Source: Flavobacteriales bacterium
GTDB taxonomy: Bacteria > Bacteroidota > Bacteroidia > NS11-12g > UBA955
Assembly (NCBI GenBank): GCA_947496375.1
Contig: CANMCY010000001.1
Coordinates: 134,756 to 198,755 of the forward strand
DNA: 64,000 bases
Direction of reading: 5' to 3'
Shown: positions 9,493 through 18,807 of the stretch, piece by piece
Layout: each line of letters starts with the position of its first letter
Position numbering within the stretch: position 1 is the first letter of the stretch
Notes under the pieces: model-generated
The model's input: only the letters and a program-made list of their open reading frames with translations
Told to the model about the DNA's origin: nothing
Database searches by the model: none
Made by a program: the position numbers and the translations under genes

Positions 9493-9500
9493 TAATTTTG
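9493..9500 (+). promoter_or_regulatory. -7 element of the DUF4296-mutS2 operon
   Basis: TAATTTTG matches TAnnTTTG and ends 8 nt before the GTG at 9509. This favours that start over longer in-frame alternatives that run back into yggS. Confidence 0.55.
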
Positions 9501-9508
9501 TGGTATCT

Positions 9509-9844
9509 GTGCTACTTCGCAAAATTACCATAGCATGCCTTTTATTGGTTGCCGCCTGTGCAAAAAAAGCACCTCTTCCAAAGGAAAAAATGGTGGATGT
9601 GATGACCGATGTAATGTTGATGGAGTCTGCCAACGCCATCAATTACAATCATGGTCTATTGCCCGATAGTTTATGGGAGAAAGAATATGCAGTGATTTTT
9701 AGTAAGCATCACATTGCCAAAGAGCAGTTCAAGACGGCCATTGCATACTACCAGGCACATCCCGAGCAGTTTTCCGCGATTATGGAAAAGGTAATCACAA
9801 GATTGCAAAAAATGCAATTCACAAAACAAAAAGAGCGACCTTGA
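9509..9844 (+). CDS. DUF4296 family lipoprotein
   Basis: The 111-residue product has a lipoprotein signal (VLLRKITIACLLLVAAC, Cys at residue 17). A short helical domain follows, with VDVMTDVMLMESA and a YQAHPEQFSAIMEKV segment, as expected for the Bacteroidota DUF4296 family of unknown function. The start chosen is GTG at 9509: the frame is open further upstream, but only this start puts the signal peptide at the N-terminus and follows the -7 element. Its stop overlaps the mutS2 start (TTGA). Confidence 0.8.
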   Translation: MLLRKITIACLLLVAACAKKAPLPKEKMVDVMTDVMLMESANAINYNHGLLPDSLWEKEYAVIFSKHHIAKEQFKTAIAYYQAHPEQFSAIMEKVITRLQKMQFTKQKERP

Positions 9845-12207
9845 TTTATCCTTCGGAATTTGAGACCATCATTGGTTTTGACCGTATTCGGGAAGCCCTG
9901 AAGAGCAGATGTCGTTTTGCTACATCATCACAGAGGTTTTCCGGTATGCAGATGCTCACAGATGTATCCGAAATTCAGTTGCATTTCGATCAGACAGACC
10001 AATGGCGGCTTTTTTCGGAAAAACACCCTTCGGCTTTGCCTTTTGAGGGCAGTGAGGATTTGGTACAGGGTCTTTCGGTGCTGGGAGTTGAGAATGCGTT
10101 TTTCACCGAGGAAGAACTATTTTCCCTTAGCCGCACTGTGCACAATTACCTCCGTTTTTCGGCTGTGCTTAGAAAATTCAGTTCGGATTATCCTTTGTTA
10201 TATGCCCTGGCAATAGAAGATGAGGGTTTGCAAACGGTAACCCGTCACATTGATGCGGTCATCAATGATAAGGGACAAATGAAACCCAATGCCTCTGTGG
10301 CTTTTTCGAAGCTGACCACGGATATTGAGCGGATTGAAAAGGAAGTCAGAAATCAGGTAAAACAGATTTTTAAACAATGGCGTGATGCTGGGTATACCGC
10401 CGATGCAGAATTGACGGTTCGCGAGGAGCGAATTGTGATTCCGGTGAAAGCAGAGTACAAGCGGAAGGTTGATGGATTTGTGAAGGATGTAAGTGCTACC
10501 GGGCAGGTGTTGTTTGTGGAGCCGGTGCAGAGTCTGGAGCTTAACAACCGGTTGAAGGAGCTTTACGCCGAGCGCCGGAGAGAGCGTGAACGGATTTTAC
10601 TGAAAACAACCGATACCCTCAGGCCATACCGTGATGCGGTAGATGCGGCCATGCATTCGCTGGTCAGTATGGATATTTTGTCGGCCAAAATGGCCTATTT
10701 CGGTAGCATCGTTGCACAGCGGCCTGTTCTTACGCAGCATCCGGTTATTTCACTAAAAAGGGCCATTAATCCATTATTGAAAAGCCGAAACCCTGTGCCG
10801 CTGGATTTACAGCTTACCCTGGAAAATCGTTTTCTCATAATTTCAGGTCCCAATGCCGGTGGAAAAAGTGTTGCCCTGAAAACTGCATTCCTGCTGCAAT
10901 ACATGGTACAGCATGGTTTGTTTATACCGGCATCGCCCGATACTGAATGTGGGGTTTTTGAGGGAATGATGATTGATTGTGGCGATGGACAAAGTATGGA
11001 AGCCGGTCTCAGCACATTCAGTGCCCACCTGGCCCACCTGAAAGCCATGACGGCGGCTGCAAAGCCCGGAGTTTTGCTGGGAGTGGATGAGATAGGGGAT
11101 GGCACCGATCCACGGTTTGGTGGCCCCATTGCACGGGTTATATTGGAACAGCTTTTGAAAAAAGGTGCCAGTGCGATTGTTACCACCCACTTTAGCAGCG
11201 TTAAGGAATGGGCCGGACAAACACCGGGTGTGCTGAATGCAGGGATGGCCTACGATTTGCAGCATCTGCAGCCGTTGTATAGGATGGTACCCGGCAAACC
11301 GGGAAGTTCTTTTGCCCTGCAGCTTTTGAAGAAAACAGGATTTTCTGACCATGTTATCAAAGAAATCGAGGGACTGGGCGGAGAAGAAAGCCGCAAGACG
11401 GAACACTTACTGATAGAGCTGGAACAACAACAGGCAAAATTGCAACACCTGCTGGCTGAAAATGAGCAGAAAGAAAAGCATTTGCAAATGCTTTTGGAGG
11501 AATATCATTCCCTCAAGCAAAAAATTGAAACCCGCCGCAGGGAAATGCTTGATCAGGCCAAAATAAAGGCAGGCAGGATGCTGGATGAAGCCAATAAGCA
11601 GATTGAAATGACCATTCGGGTTATTCGGGAGCACAAAGCCGATAAAGTCAAGACACAAGAGGTTCGGGGTAAATTCAACCAGTTTAGGGAGAAGATGAAA
11701 ACCGAACCGGAGAAGGAGGTAAAGTCCGAAAAGCTTGAAAAGCCCGCATTGACAATCAAATGGATACCCGGGATGCCGGTGAAAAGTTTGCAGAATGGTG
11801 CGGTGGGCGAGGTGCTTGAAGTGAAAAAGGACAAATTGAAAGTGGCGCTGGGACTCGTACAGGTATGGCTGCCGCTGACCGAGGTAGAACCCGCTCAGCA
11901 GCTGAAAAACGCAAAGTCAACTGTAACTACCAAAGGATTTAATTGGGTGGAAAGGAATGCCACCTTCAATCCCCGCCTGGATTTGCGCGGTGAAAGGGAA
12001 GAAGATGCATTGAAAAAAGTGGCCTTGTGGATGGATGAGGCCTATGCTTTGGGGCAGTTTAATCTGAAAATTATACATGGCAGGGGCGATGGCATTTTGA
12101 GAAAATCTCTGCGGCAGTACCTGAAAACGTTGAATTATGTAAGAAGCTATCACAGCGAGCAGGAAGAACAAGGTGGAGACGGCTGTACGGTAATTACGCT
12201 CATGTAA
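9841..12207 (+). CDS. mutS2: MutS2 ATPase/endonuclease
   Basis: At 788 residues this is full length. It has a MutS-like helical region, Walker A GPNAGGKS (336-343), a Walker B region VDEIGDGTDP, a long coiled coil (about 510-620), a KOW-like stretch near 650 and a C-terminal Smr nuclease domain (about 711-788) with LDLRGER (713-719) and HGRGDG (746-751). MutS2 limits recombination and/or rescues collided ribosomes. Translation starts at TTG 9841, overlapping the upstream stop as TTGA. The family is common beside short lipoprotein genes in this phylum. Confidence 0.96.
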   Translation: MIYPSEFETIIGFDRIREALKSRCRFATSSQRFSGMQMLTDVSEIQLHFDQTDQWRLFSEKHPSALPFEGSEDLVQGLSVLGVENAFFTEEELFSLSRTVHNYLRFSAVLRKFSSDYPLLYALAIEDEGLQTVTRHIDAVINDKGQMKPNASVAFSKLTTDIERIEKEVRNQVKQIFKQWRDAGYTADAELTVREERIVIPVKAEYKRKVDGFVKDVSATGQVLFVEPVQSLELNNRLKELYAERRRERERILLKTTDTLRPYRDAVDAAMHSLVSMDILSAKMAYFGSIVAQRPVLTQHPVISLKRAINPLLKSRNPVPLDLQLTLENRFLIISGPNAGGKSVALKTAFLLQYMVQHGLFIPASPDTECGVFEGMMIDCGDGQSMEAGLSTFSAHLAHLKAMTAAAKPGVLLGVDEIGDGTDPRFGGPIARVILEQLLKKGASAIVTTHFSSVKEWAGQTPGVLNAGMAYDLQHLQPLYRMVPGKPGSSFALQLLKKTGFSDHVIKEIEGLGGEESRKTEHLLIELEQQQAKLQHLLAENEQKEKHLQMLLEEYHSLKQKIETRRREMLDQAKIKAGRMLDEANKQIEMTIRVIREHKADKVKTQEVRGKFNQFREKMKTEPEKEVKSEKLEKPALTIKWIPGMPVKSLQNGAVGEVLEVKKDKLKVALGLVQVWLPLTEVEPAQQLKNAKSTVTTKGFNWVERNATFNPRLDLRGEREEDALKKVALWMDEAYALGQFNLKIIHGRGDGILRKSLRQYLKTLNYVRSYHSEQEEQGGDGCTVITLM

Positions 12208-12229
12208 TCGGGGATTTGCATTCAGACAT

Positions 12230-12237
12230 TATCTTTG
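12230..12237 (+). promoter_or_regulatory. -7 element of the folD promoter
   Basis: TATCTTTG matches TAnnTTTG. The folD ATG at 12245 is 7 nt downstream, so the transcript would have almost no leader. Confidence 0.55.
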
Positions 12238-12244
12238 CCATGCT

Positions 12245-13138
12245 ATGGCAACAATTATTGATGGAAGGGTAGTTTCCGCGAGTATTCGCGAAACCCTCTC
12301 CGGAGAAGTACAGGCCCTTATCGCTCAGGGATTAAGGCCTCCGCATCTGGTGGCAATTCTGGTCGGTAACGATGGTGGAAGTCAAACCTATGTTGGCGCT
12401 AAGGAAAAGGCCTGTCACGAAGTAGGTTTTCTGGGAACCGTAATCCGATTTCCTGAAACAGTTACAGAGGCAGCGTTATTGGCCAAGGTGAATGAAATTA
12501 ACCAGGATGATCAGATTGATGGCCTGATTGTACAGTTGCCGCTCCCGAAACATATCAACGAAAACCGCGTTACCCTTGCTATTGCTCCAGAGAAGGATGT
12601 GGATGGTTTTCATGATGTGAACATGGGGCGCTTGACCAAGGGAGCCGACGGTATAAAACCTGCAACACCCTATGGCATAACCCTGATGCTGAAACATTAT
12701 GGAATACCCACTGAAGGTAAACATGTGGTGGTGATTGGTCGTAGCAACATAGTGGGCAGGCCTATGAGTATTTTACTTTCTAATCCCGGTGAAACAGGCA
12801 ATGCTACCGTAACCGTATGCCACAGCCGCACGCCCAATCTATCATGGTTTACCCAACATGCTGACATCATCGTGGCGGCCCTGGGGAAGCCCGGTTTTCT
12901 AACCGGAGACATGGTGAAAGAAGGCTGTGTGGTAATCGATGTGGGAACAACCCGGGTGGACGATCCCTCCAAGAAAGCCGGGTGGAGACTTTGCGGGGAT
13001 GTGGATTTTGCCTCGGTTGAGCCCAAGGCATCTGCCATTACCCCGGTTCCGGGCGGTGTAGGTCCCATGACCATTGCCGGATTATTAGTGAATACGTTAA
13101 AAGCCAGGAAAGCAGGACTTGCAGCCCAAACCGCCTGA
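12245..13138 (+). CDS. folD: methylenetetrahydrofolate dehydrogenase/cyclohydrolase
   Basis: The 297-residue protein has the catalytic YVGAKEKAC motif (Lys53), DGLIVQLPLP, the NADP-binding VVIGRSNIVGRP and the terminal TPVPGGVGPMTIAGL. It interconverts 5,10-methylene-, methenyl- and 10-formyl-tetrahydrofolate in the cytosol. Its 3' end overlaps queE by 20 nt. FtcD in this window also feeds methenyl-THF, the FolD intermediate. Confidence 0.98.
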   Translation: MATIIDGRVVSASIRETLSGEVQALIAQGLRPPHLVAILVGNDGGSQTYVGAKEKACHEVGFLGTVIRFPETVTEAALLAKVNEINQDDQIDGLIVQLPLPKHINENRVTLAIAPEKDVDGFHDVNMGRLTKGADGIKPATPYGITLMLKHYGIPTEGKHVVVIGRSNIVGRPMSILLSNPGETGNATVTVCHSRTPNLSWFTQHADIIVAALGKPGFLTGDMVKEGCVVIDVGTTRVDDPSKKAGWRLCGDVDFASVEPKASAITPVPGGVGPMTIAGLLVNTLKARKAGLAAQTA

Positions 13139-13742
13139 TAATATTGACACGCTGCCCGTAATGGAGCAGTTTTATACCATTCAGGGCGAAGGGCATTTTG
13201 CCGGCACTGCGGCTTATTTTATTCGTCTTGGCGGATGTGATGTGGGCTGTGTTTGGTGCGATGTTAAAGAATCCTGGGATGCGGAAATTCATCTCAAAAT
13301 CAGCGTTGTTGAGTTGTCTGAAACTGCAGCTGCTTCCGGGGCGCCATGCTGTGTTATTACCGGTGGTGAGCCCGCCATGTATGATTTAACGGCATTAACA
13401 GGGGCTCTTAAAGAAAAGGGTATGCGCGTGCACATTGAAACATCAGCGGCTCATCCTCTGCGCGGTTACTTCGATTGGGTGTGTATTTCTCCCAAAAAGT
13501 TTAAGTTTCCTTTGGAGTCAGAGATGAAAAAAGCCGATGAACTCAAAATTGTAGTGTTTAATAAAAGTGATTTCGAGTGGGCAGAACAATGGGCCGGGCA
13601 AGTGAAATCAGAGTGTATTTGTTTGCTACAGCCGGAATGGGATAAAAGAGATACGGTAGCCCCTATAATGGTGGAGTATGTTAAATCCCACCCGGGTTGG
13701 AAAATTTCTTTGCAAACCCACAAATATCTCGGGGTGCCCTAA
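13119..13742 (+). CDS. queE: 7-carboxy-7-deazaguanine synthase (radical SAM)
   Basis: The 207-residue protein has FYTIQGEG, the radical SAM cluster motif CX3CX2C (Cys40, 44, 47 in GGCDVGCVWCD) and ITGGEP. QueE converts 6-carboxytetrahydropterin to CDG on the way to preQ0 and queuosine. The start is TTG at 13119, overlapping folD by 20 nt. ATG at 13161 is an alternative but would cut off the LPV residues that usually precede MEQFYTIQGEG. Partner genes PTPS/QueD (53571) and tgt (35055) lie in the same window. Confidence 0.95.
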   Translation: MQPKPPDNIDTLPVMEQFYTIQGEGHFAGTAAYFIRLGGCDVGCVWCDVKESWDAEIHLKISVVELSETAAASGAPCCVITGGEPAMYDLTALTGALKEKGMRVHIETSAAHPLRGYFDWVCISPKKFKFPLESEMKKADELKIVVFNKSDFEWAEQWAGQVKSECICLLQPEWDKRDTVAPIMVEYVKSHPGWKISLQTHKYLGVP

Positions 13743-13812
13743 CGTTTTCCATTTTACAGGCCAAATGTGTTCATTGTGTGAAAATTGGCCTTCATGACAA
13801 TTACAGCAGTAT

Positions 13813-13820
13813 TAAATTTG
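13813..13820 (+). promoter_or_regulatory. -7 element upstream of the serine hydrolase
   Basis: TAAATTTG matches TAnnTTTG. It lies only 4 nt before the ATG at 13825 and 28 nt before the in-frame ATG at 13849, so it bears on the start choice. The gap 13743-13812 holds nothing else visible. Confidence 0.5.
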
Positions 13821-13824
13821 TGAT

Positions 13825-14934
13825 ATGCGATTTAGGGGATGGATTCGAATGGTGCTGGGTTACCTTGTGCTAACCGCTTTTTCAGTGCCCGGACCGGGTC
13901 CCATTCCATCAAGGTACTACGATTTATCCCGCTATACCCGTTTTTCAGACAGCACAGAGAAGAAGATTACCTCATTTTTTCAGTATCACCATAAAACCGG
14001 TATTTTCAATGGTACGTACTTTTTCTTCCGCAATGACAGCATCATTCAGGGTGCACATGGCTATGCCAACTTCGGGAAACCGGATACCCTGATTAACGAT
14101 GATCTTTTTCAGCTGGCTTCGGTGAGCAAAACCATCACCGGAATTTCTGTAATGATGTTGCAACAGGATGGACTGCTCCTGATTGATGACAGCGTACACT
14201 GGTATATTCCTGAACTTACCCGCCGTAATCTCACCATCCGTAATTTATTGTGTCACATGAGTGGCTTGCCGGATTATTTCTATTTTTCATCATACCTGTG
14301 GCCAAATCAGTCAGCGCACATGAAGAATTCTGATGTGGTTATTCAGCTGAATCAGCAGCCGGAACGAAATTTTGGAGAACCTAGTACCTACCATTCCTAT
14401 AGTAATTCCAATTATGCACTATTGGCTCATATTGTAGAACGCTTGAGTGGTATGGATTTCCGAACCTATGCCCGAAGAAATATTTTCGAGCCCTGTGGTA
14501 TGAAGTACACGCACATCTGTAATCATGATTCAGTGCCGCTGTTTAATTACCCCGTGCAGGGTTATGACAAGAGACGGGTTTTTTCAGATATTCCGCACAA
14601 CGGCACCACCGGTGATAAAGGGGTTTATTCCAATGGAGTAGAGATGTTTTTTCTGGATCGCGCTTTGAGGGGAAATTATCTGCTCAACCAAAACAGCAAG
14701 GATTTGATGTGGACGCCACAGGTGCAGGTTTCGGCAGATGGGGCCGGTTATGCGCTGGGTTGGAGGATTAAGGTGTTAAACGGTCAAAAGTGGGTGTTCC
14801 ACAATGGCTGGTGGAAGGGATTCAGAACCTATTTCTGGCGATGTCTTGATGAGGATAAATGTTTTGTGGTGCTCACCAACAACGTATATGGCCCATTTTT
14901 GCGAACGGCAGAAATGGTAGATTTGTTGCGTTGA
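13825..14934 (+). CDS. secreted serine hydrolase (beta-lactamase class C / PBP-like)
   Basis: The 369-residue protein has the class C serine hydrolase triad motifs: SxxK as SVSK (Ser99, Lys102), YSN in HSYSNSNYALL (about 191-201) and a late HNGWWKG in place of KTG. An N-terminal signal sequence indicates periplasmic or extracellular location. Substrate is unknown; such proteins are esterases, peptidases or beta-lactamase-like. ATG at 13825 leaves almost no leader after the -7 element, while ATG at 13849 gives a tidier signal peptide (MVLGYLVLTAFS). Both remain possible. Confidence 0.88.
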   Translation: MRFRGWIRMVLGYLVLTAFSVPGPGPIPSRYYDLSRYTRFSDSTEKKITSFFQYHHKTGIFNGTYFFFRNDSIIQGAHGYANFGKPDTLINDDLFQLASVSKTITGISVMMLQQDGLLLIDDSVHWYIPELTRRNLTIRNLLCHMSGLPDYFYFSSYLWPNQSAHMKNSDVVIQLNQQPERNFGEPSTYHSYSNSNYALLAHIVERLSGMDFRTYARRNIFEPCGMKYTHICNHDSVPLFNYPVQGYDKRRVFSDIPHNGTTGDKGVYSNGVEMFFLDRALRGNYLLNQNSKDLMWTPQVQVSADGAGYALGWRIKVLNGQKWVFHNGWWKGFRTYFWRCLDEDKCFVVLTNNVYGPFLRTAEMVDLLR

Positions 14935-14941
14935 TTGTTAA

Positions 14942-15319
14942 TCAGTTGAAGAAATCCAATAGCGAAGCCATATAGGTGTCTTCCCACCCTGTGCTTATGT
15001 CTTCCCATGCCTCTTCAGGTATGTTGGTGTGTCGCACTTCCAAGCTGCATCCCTGCTTGTGCTCATGTAATTTCATGGTTACAATACTGGGTGGTTCAAT
15101 ATCGCCAAAATCCCACTGCTGAACCAGTTTTTTATTGGGTTCAAATTCCAGGTTAATTCCTGAAATGCTATCATCAAACAAGCTGAAAGAACTGTTGGGT
15201 TCTGTTCCCATAACGGCGTTTTCTCCCGCCCAAAGGCAAAGACTTGGTGGGTAGGTGAGTGCCATATATACCTCTGCAGGGGGCGCAGAGATAATAAAAT
15301 ATTTTTTGTAATCGGGCAT
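14942..15319 (-). CDS. SRPBCC (START-like/AHSA1) domain protein
   Basis: The 125-residue protein has the helix-grip pattern: YKKYFIISAPPAEVYMALTYP at the start, a central FEPNKKLVQQWDF strand pair, HTNIPEE, and a C-terminal helix. These small proteins bind hydrophobic ligands or act as co-chaperone-like modules; the ligand is unknown. Its ATG shares one base with the stop of the T9SS-secreted gene upstream, so it is last in the ftcD operon. Confidence 0.8.
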   Translation of the reverse strand: MPDYKKYFIISAPPAEVYMALTYPPSLCLWAGENAVMGTEPNSSFSLFDDSISGINLEFEPNKKLVQQWDFGDIEPPSIVTMKLHEHKQGCSLEVRHTNIPEEAWEDISTGWEDTYMASLLDFFN

Positions 15320-16293
15320 TATCGTATTATTTCTATGATGTGAGTGAATGTCTTTCCCTGTATGTCAAAAACAAGGCAATACATACCGGTATGTTGGTCA
15401 ATTTCAAGGGAGTTTTGACCTTTTTGTATAGTCCATGATACAATTTTAGCGCCTGATAAACTATACAATGTAGCGGTCGTGTGTTCTTCTGAATAAACAT
15501 TAATCTGCTTATTGTGTATTGGATTGGGCCCTATTTTAATAGACGGTTTGGTTGTATGATTGTTTTTTGGAGTAGACAGTTTTGCATGAATCACCCCTAC
15601 TGCATCCAGATCAAAACCACCCGAGGAGAACCGGGTAGGCCAGGGATCGTTGATGGTATTTCCTTTGCTGTCTTTTCGGGCAAATGGATTTTGAATACTG
15701 CCGACCACATCGATAATTCTGATGTGGGTAATACGGGTCACATCAATATTTGCAGAATCCTTCAATTCGTTTAAATCAAAAGGTGTTCCGAAGCCCAGAC
15801 GGTATTTTCCCGCCAGGTTATGAATTTTTTCAGGATAGGTATAATCGAAAGCCCCGGTTTGTTTGACGGTATTGCTAAGACTGACGGCAGGGAAGCGCAC
15901 GAAACGTTTCCCGTCGCTGCTCACTTCTACAAACGCCAGTTCCAGGAAAGTGTCCAAAAAGCTATTTTCAAATACCGCAAAATCCCAGCCCGGCCCATTG
16001 GTGATGGGTGCATCAAACGTAAGTGTGGCTATGCCGCCGTCTCCCAGACTCAGGATTCCGTTTTGTATGGCCGGGCCCAAAGTCGACTGTGGGGTGCCGG
16101 CGTCGGCAATGCCGCTGTCGGGCAGGGAAATGTCGCGGTAACCGCGCACGACCTCACAACCTGTTGCCCAGCCAATAAAGCAACTGCTATCGTGCCGGAT
16201 GGCCGTGCTGCCGGGCTTGCCTGCCGCCGGAGCAAATTGAGCCAATGTTGGTAAGCCAAATAAAGATAAAGTTAACAGCAGAATAAATCGCAC
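15319..16293 (-). CDS. T9SS-secreted cell-surface protein
   Basis: The 324-residue protein has a signal peptide (ending LAQ, about residue 19). A beta-rich domain with GWDFAVFENSF, LAFVEVSSDGKRF and FDLDAVGVIHA motifs spans about residues 60-235. A C-terminal T9SS type A sorting domain starts at KIGPNPI and includes YSLSGAKI (last 85 residues). I have seen this core annotated only as cell surface protein; in related genomes it can lie near cobalamin-uptake genes, but nothing here shows that. The start is GTG at 16293, 4 nt after ftcD. Confidence 0.75.
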   Translation of the reverse strand: MRFILLLTLSLFGLPTLAQFAPAAGKPGSTAIRHDSSCFIGWATGCEVVRGYRDISLPDSGIADAGTPQSTLGPAIQNGILSLGDGGIATLTFDAPITNGPGWDFAVFENSFLDTFLELAFVEVSSDGKRFVRFPAVSLSNTVKQTGAFDYTYPEKIHNLAGKYRLGFGTPFDLNELKDSANIDVTRITHIRIIDVVGSIQNPFARKDSKGNTINDPWPTRFSSGGFDLDAVGVIHAKLSTPKNNHTTKPSIKIGPNPIHNKQINVYSEEHTTATLYSLSGAKIVSWTIQKGQNSLEIDQHTGMYCLVFDIQGKTFTHIIEIIR

Positions 16294-16297
16294 GACA

Positions 16298-17989
16298 TTA
16301 CCCTCTCAGACGTTTTTCAACCTCTGCCATCATAGCATTGCAGGCGGAACGACCTTCCTGTATGAGTTGTTCTGCTCGTTGGGTAATGTCTGTTGCCCAG
16401 GCCTTGTCTTCCAGTCCCTGTGCGTTAATCAACACATTCATCCAGGCACCTTGCATGGCGGTAAGCAGGCAGGCAGCACCCACACCGGCATCGCTCAGTG
16501 AATTGGGGTTGCCTTTTTCAATCATTGCCTGAATCAGGGGGATGGACTCTACCGCAACCTGTAATGTGCGGAATGGAACCTCTGTGGCGTATTGGCTGGC
16601 TTCCTGTATGGCAGTTTTTCGTGCAGATTTTTGTTCATCGGTATCTTTGGGAAGCCCAAATGCAGCCATGATGGCATTGAAGGCGCGGGTGTCTTCATCC
16701 ACCAGGGCCAGTAATCGGTCTTTTAATAGTTGTCCTTTTTCGGCCCAGGAACTGAATTCTGCGGTGCGGGTTTCCCAGCCCCTTTTGGAAGCTGACAGAT
16801 TGGCCACCATGGTTCCCAATGCCACACCAAATGCCCCGGCTGCTGCCGCTACCGAGCCGCCTCCGGGGGCAGGGCTATCTGCTGCTGTTTCGTTGGCAAA
16901 TGCTTTAACCGACATAGAAATCAGTTTCTCATCGGCTTCATTTTTTAATAAGTATTCAATGATTTTCTTCTGAGGGTCAAACGGTCCCAATTCATCCAGC
17001 CCCATGCTTTTTACGGCACTCCATATAAGGTGTTCTTCACTTACTCCCGTGCTAAGGCCCTGTTTTTCCAGGAAATAACGGCCTGCCTGCAGCATGGGTT
17101 CCAGCGGAATTAAACCAACCAACTCACTGCCGGTAACCCTGGCACCGCGCTCATCGGCACTTTTGCGGCATTCCTCAAAGACGGTGTGAAGTGGTGTTTC
17201 TTTATATTGGGTGAGGTTGATGCTGATTTGTGCCATTTCATATTCCTCAATATACCAGCCAATGGCTTTTACATGCTTCAGTTTGCCCGGAATGCGCACG
17301 GGTTCGCCGTTTTCATCGGTTTTTATTTTGCCGGTGAAGGGGTTTCCTTCCCGAACTACCCTACCTGCCTCGCGCACATCAAAAGCGATGCGGTTGGCAA
17401 TGCGGGTGCTTTTGCTGTTGAGGTTGACATTGTAGGCAATCAGAAAATCACGTGCACCAATGACCGTTGCCCCCGCGTGGGCTGGAAATTCTGCCGGCCC
17501 GAAATCGGGCTTCCATTCCGGTAATTTTATTTTGTCAAAAAAACCTTCATACTCACCAGCGCGGATGATGCTAAGGTTGCTGCGTTTTTTGTCGGGTTGC
17601 GCGTATTCATATAAATAAGCAGGAATATTCAGGGTTTCACCCACTCGTTTGGCCAGTTTTACAGCATAAGCGGCTGTTTCTTCCATGCTGATACCCGAAA
17701 TGGGCACCAGTGGGCAAACGTCGGTAGCACCCATGCGAGGGTGTTCGCCCGTGTGCTTACTCATATCAATGAGTTCAGCGGCTTTCTGCATGCCGCGGAA
17801 CGCACCTTCTATCACGGCTTCGGGTTCTCCCACAAAAGTAACCACGGTACGGTTGGTGGCTTTGCCGGGGTCTACATCCAGCAACCGAACGCCTTCTGCC
17901 GATTCAATGGCATCTGTAATTTGTTTAATAATGCCCATATCGCGCCCTTCACTGAAGTTGGGTACGCACTCAATCAGTTGCTTTTGCAT
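16298..17989 (-). CDS. ftcD: bifunctional glutamate formimidoyltransferase / formimido-THF cyclodeaminase
   Basis: The 563-residue protein fuses two enzymes of histidine degradation. The transferase domain (about 1-330) begins with IECVPNFSEG and carries GEHPRMGATD with the catalytic His83. The cyclodeaminase domain (about 350-563) has DSPAPGGGSVAAAAG (371-385 region). It passes the formimino group from formiminoglutamate to THF and releases ammonia, giving 5,10-methenyl-THF. No hut genes are adjacent. A -7 element lies 4 nt before its ATG. Confidence 0.97.
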   Translation of the reverse strand: MQKQLIECVPNFSEGRDMGIIKQITDAIESAEGVRLLDVDPGKATNRTVVTFVGEPEAVIEGAFRGMQKAAELIDMSKHTGEHPRMGATDVCPLVPISGISMEETAAYAVKLAKRVGETLNIPAYLYEYAQPDKKRSNLSIIRAGEYEGFFDKIKLPEWKPDFGPAEFPAHAGATVIGARDFLIAYNVNLNSKSTRIANRIAFDVREAGRVVREGNPFTGKIKTDENGEPVRIPGKLKHVKAIGWYIEEYEMAQISINLTQYKETPLHTVFEECRKSADERGARVTGSELVGLIPLEPMLQAGRYFLEKQGLSTGVSEEHLIWSAVKSMGLDELGPFDPQKKIIEYLLKNEADEKLISMSVKAFANETAADSPAPGGGSVAAAAGAFGVALGTMVANLSASKRGWETRTAEFSSWAEKGQLLKDRLLALVDEDTRAFNAIMAAFGLPKDTDEQKSARKTAIQEASQYATEVPFRTLQVAVESIPLIQAMIEKGNPNSLSDAGVGAACLLTAMQGAWMNVLINAQGLEDKAWATDITQRAEQLIQEGRSACNAMMAEVEKRLRG

Positions 17990-17993
17990 GGTA

Positions 17994-18001
17994 CAAAGGT
18001 A
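17994..18001 (-). promoter_or_regulatory. -7 element of the ftcD operon
   Basis: The minus strand reads TACCTTTG, a match to TAnnTTTG, followed by 4 nt and the ATG at 17989. It overlaps the convergent-tail side of the upstream SatD-like gene by only intergenic bases. Confidence 0.55.
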
Positions 18002-18682
18002 TTAAGGTTTTGTGATTTGAAGGGACGCTGCGCTTCGATCAAGATTTTCAGATAGCAATCTACCCGATAACAGTATTTCTCTGACGTTAAAGTAAGCGGC
18101 CATCTGTAGACTTCGAAATTTTCTCCAGGTCTGCGGACGGGCAATGTTGAGGGCATCTGCCGCATATTTATAGTCGTTGCCTTGAAGGTATAGCGCAAGA
18201 ATTTCCCGATCGCGTTTGAGATTCCATCCCTGCATAAGATGATTCCAAACAGATAGGCCCTGTAAGAGGAAAAAGTCGTCTTCACGGTCATCGAGGCGTA
18301 TGAAAAAACGTTTTTTGATTTTTTCTTTTTCCAGCAATTGCCTGAACAGCTGTAATTCCTTACCGCCAATAACAGGGTTGTTTTTTTCATCTTTCATGAT
18401 GGAGAATGTACCCCTGCAGATGCTCCAGTGCATAACGGGTCCAAGCCCGGATTGGATGAGCTCTTCTTCCAGGTAAACCAAAGCTGCGACCGCATCGGAT
18501 GGGGTTCGAAACAAGCCGCTTATCTCACTGCCGTAATTAATTTGAAAAGGAAGCAGGGGGCGCTTTTTTATGCGTTTGTTCACGGTTAGTATACTATTCA
18601 ACAGTGTGGAGCCGGCTTTTCCTGTGCTTTTTTCCGGCTTTATGAATCGTCCGAAGATAATATAACTATAATTCGATGACAT
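18002..18682 (-). CDS. SatD-like protein with C-terminal helix-turn-helix
   Basis: The 226-residue protein begins with a strand (YSYIIFGRFI) and has a FQINYGSEISGLFRTPSDA region resembling the SatD family core. The C-terminal part, about residues 165-210, reads KYAADALNIARPQTWRKFRS and looks like a DNA-binding helix-turn-helix. SatD-type proteins are found in many Bacteroidota but their role is unclear; a regulatory role is an inference. It has its own -7 element and lies just upstream of ftcD, which has another. Confidence 0.55.
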   Translation of the reverse strand: MSSNYSYIIFGRFIKPEKSTGKAGSTLLNSILTVNKRIKKRPLLPFQINYGSEISGLFRTPSDAVAALVYLEEELIQSGLGPVMHWSICRGTFSIMKDEKNNPVIGGKELQLFRQLLEKEKIKKRFFIRLDDREDDFFLLQGLSVWNHLMQGWNLKRDREILALYLQGNDYKYAADALNIARPQTWRKFRSLQMAAYFNVREILLSGRLLSENLDRSAASLQITKP

Positions 18683-18686
18683 TATG

Positions 18687-18694
18687 CAAAATTA
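18687..18694 (-). promoter_or_regulatory. -7 element of the SatD-like gene
   Basis: The minus strand reads TAATTTTG, 4 nt before the ATG at 18682. The rest of 18683-18807 is strongly AT-rich, with no other feature recognised. Confidence 0.55.
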
Positions 18695-18807
18695 CTATAA
18701 ATAAGCAATAAAATTAAAAATAACTAAATAATAGTTATAATATGGAAATTCATATACTTTCTTTGGGTTATACGCCTTACATTGGTTCAATTGACATTGA
18801 AATCCGT

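Noticed and set aside
10695-11406. Two overlapping long open frames on the minus strand
   Set aside because: They run against the ATPase core of mutS2, whose protein sequence is clearly conserved.
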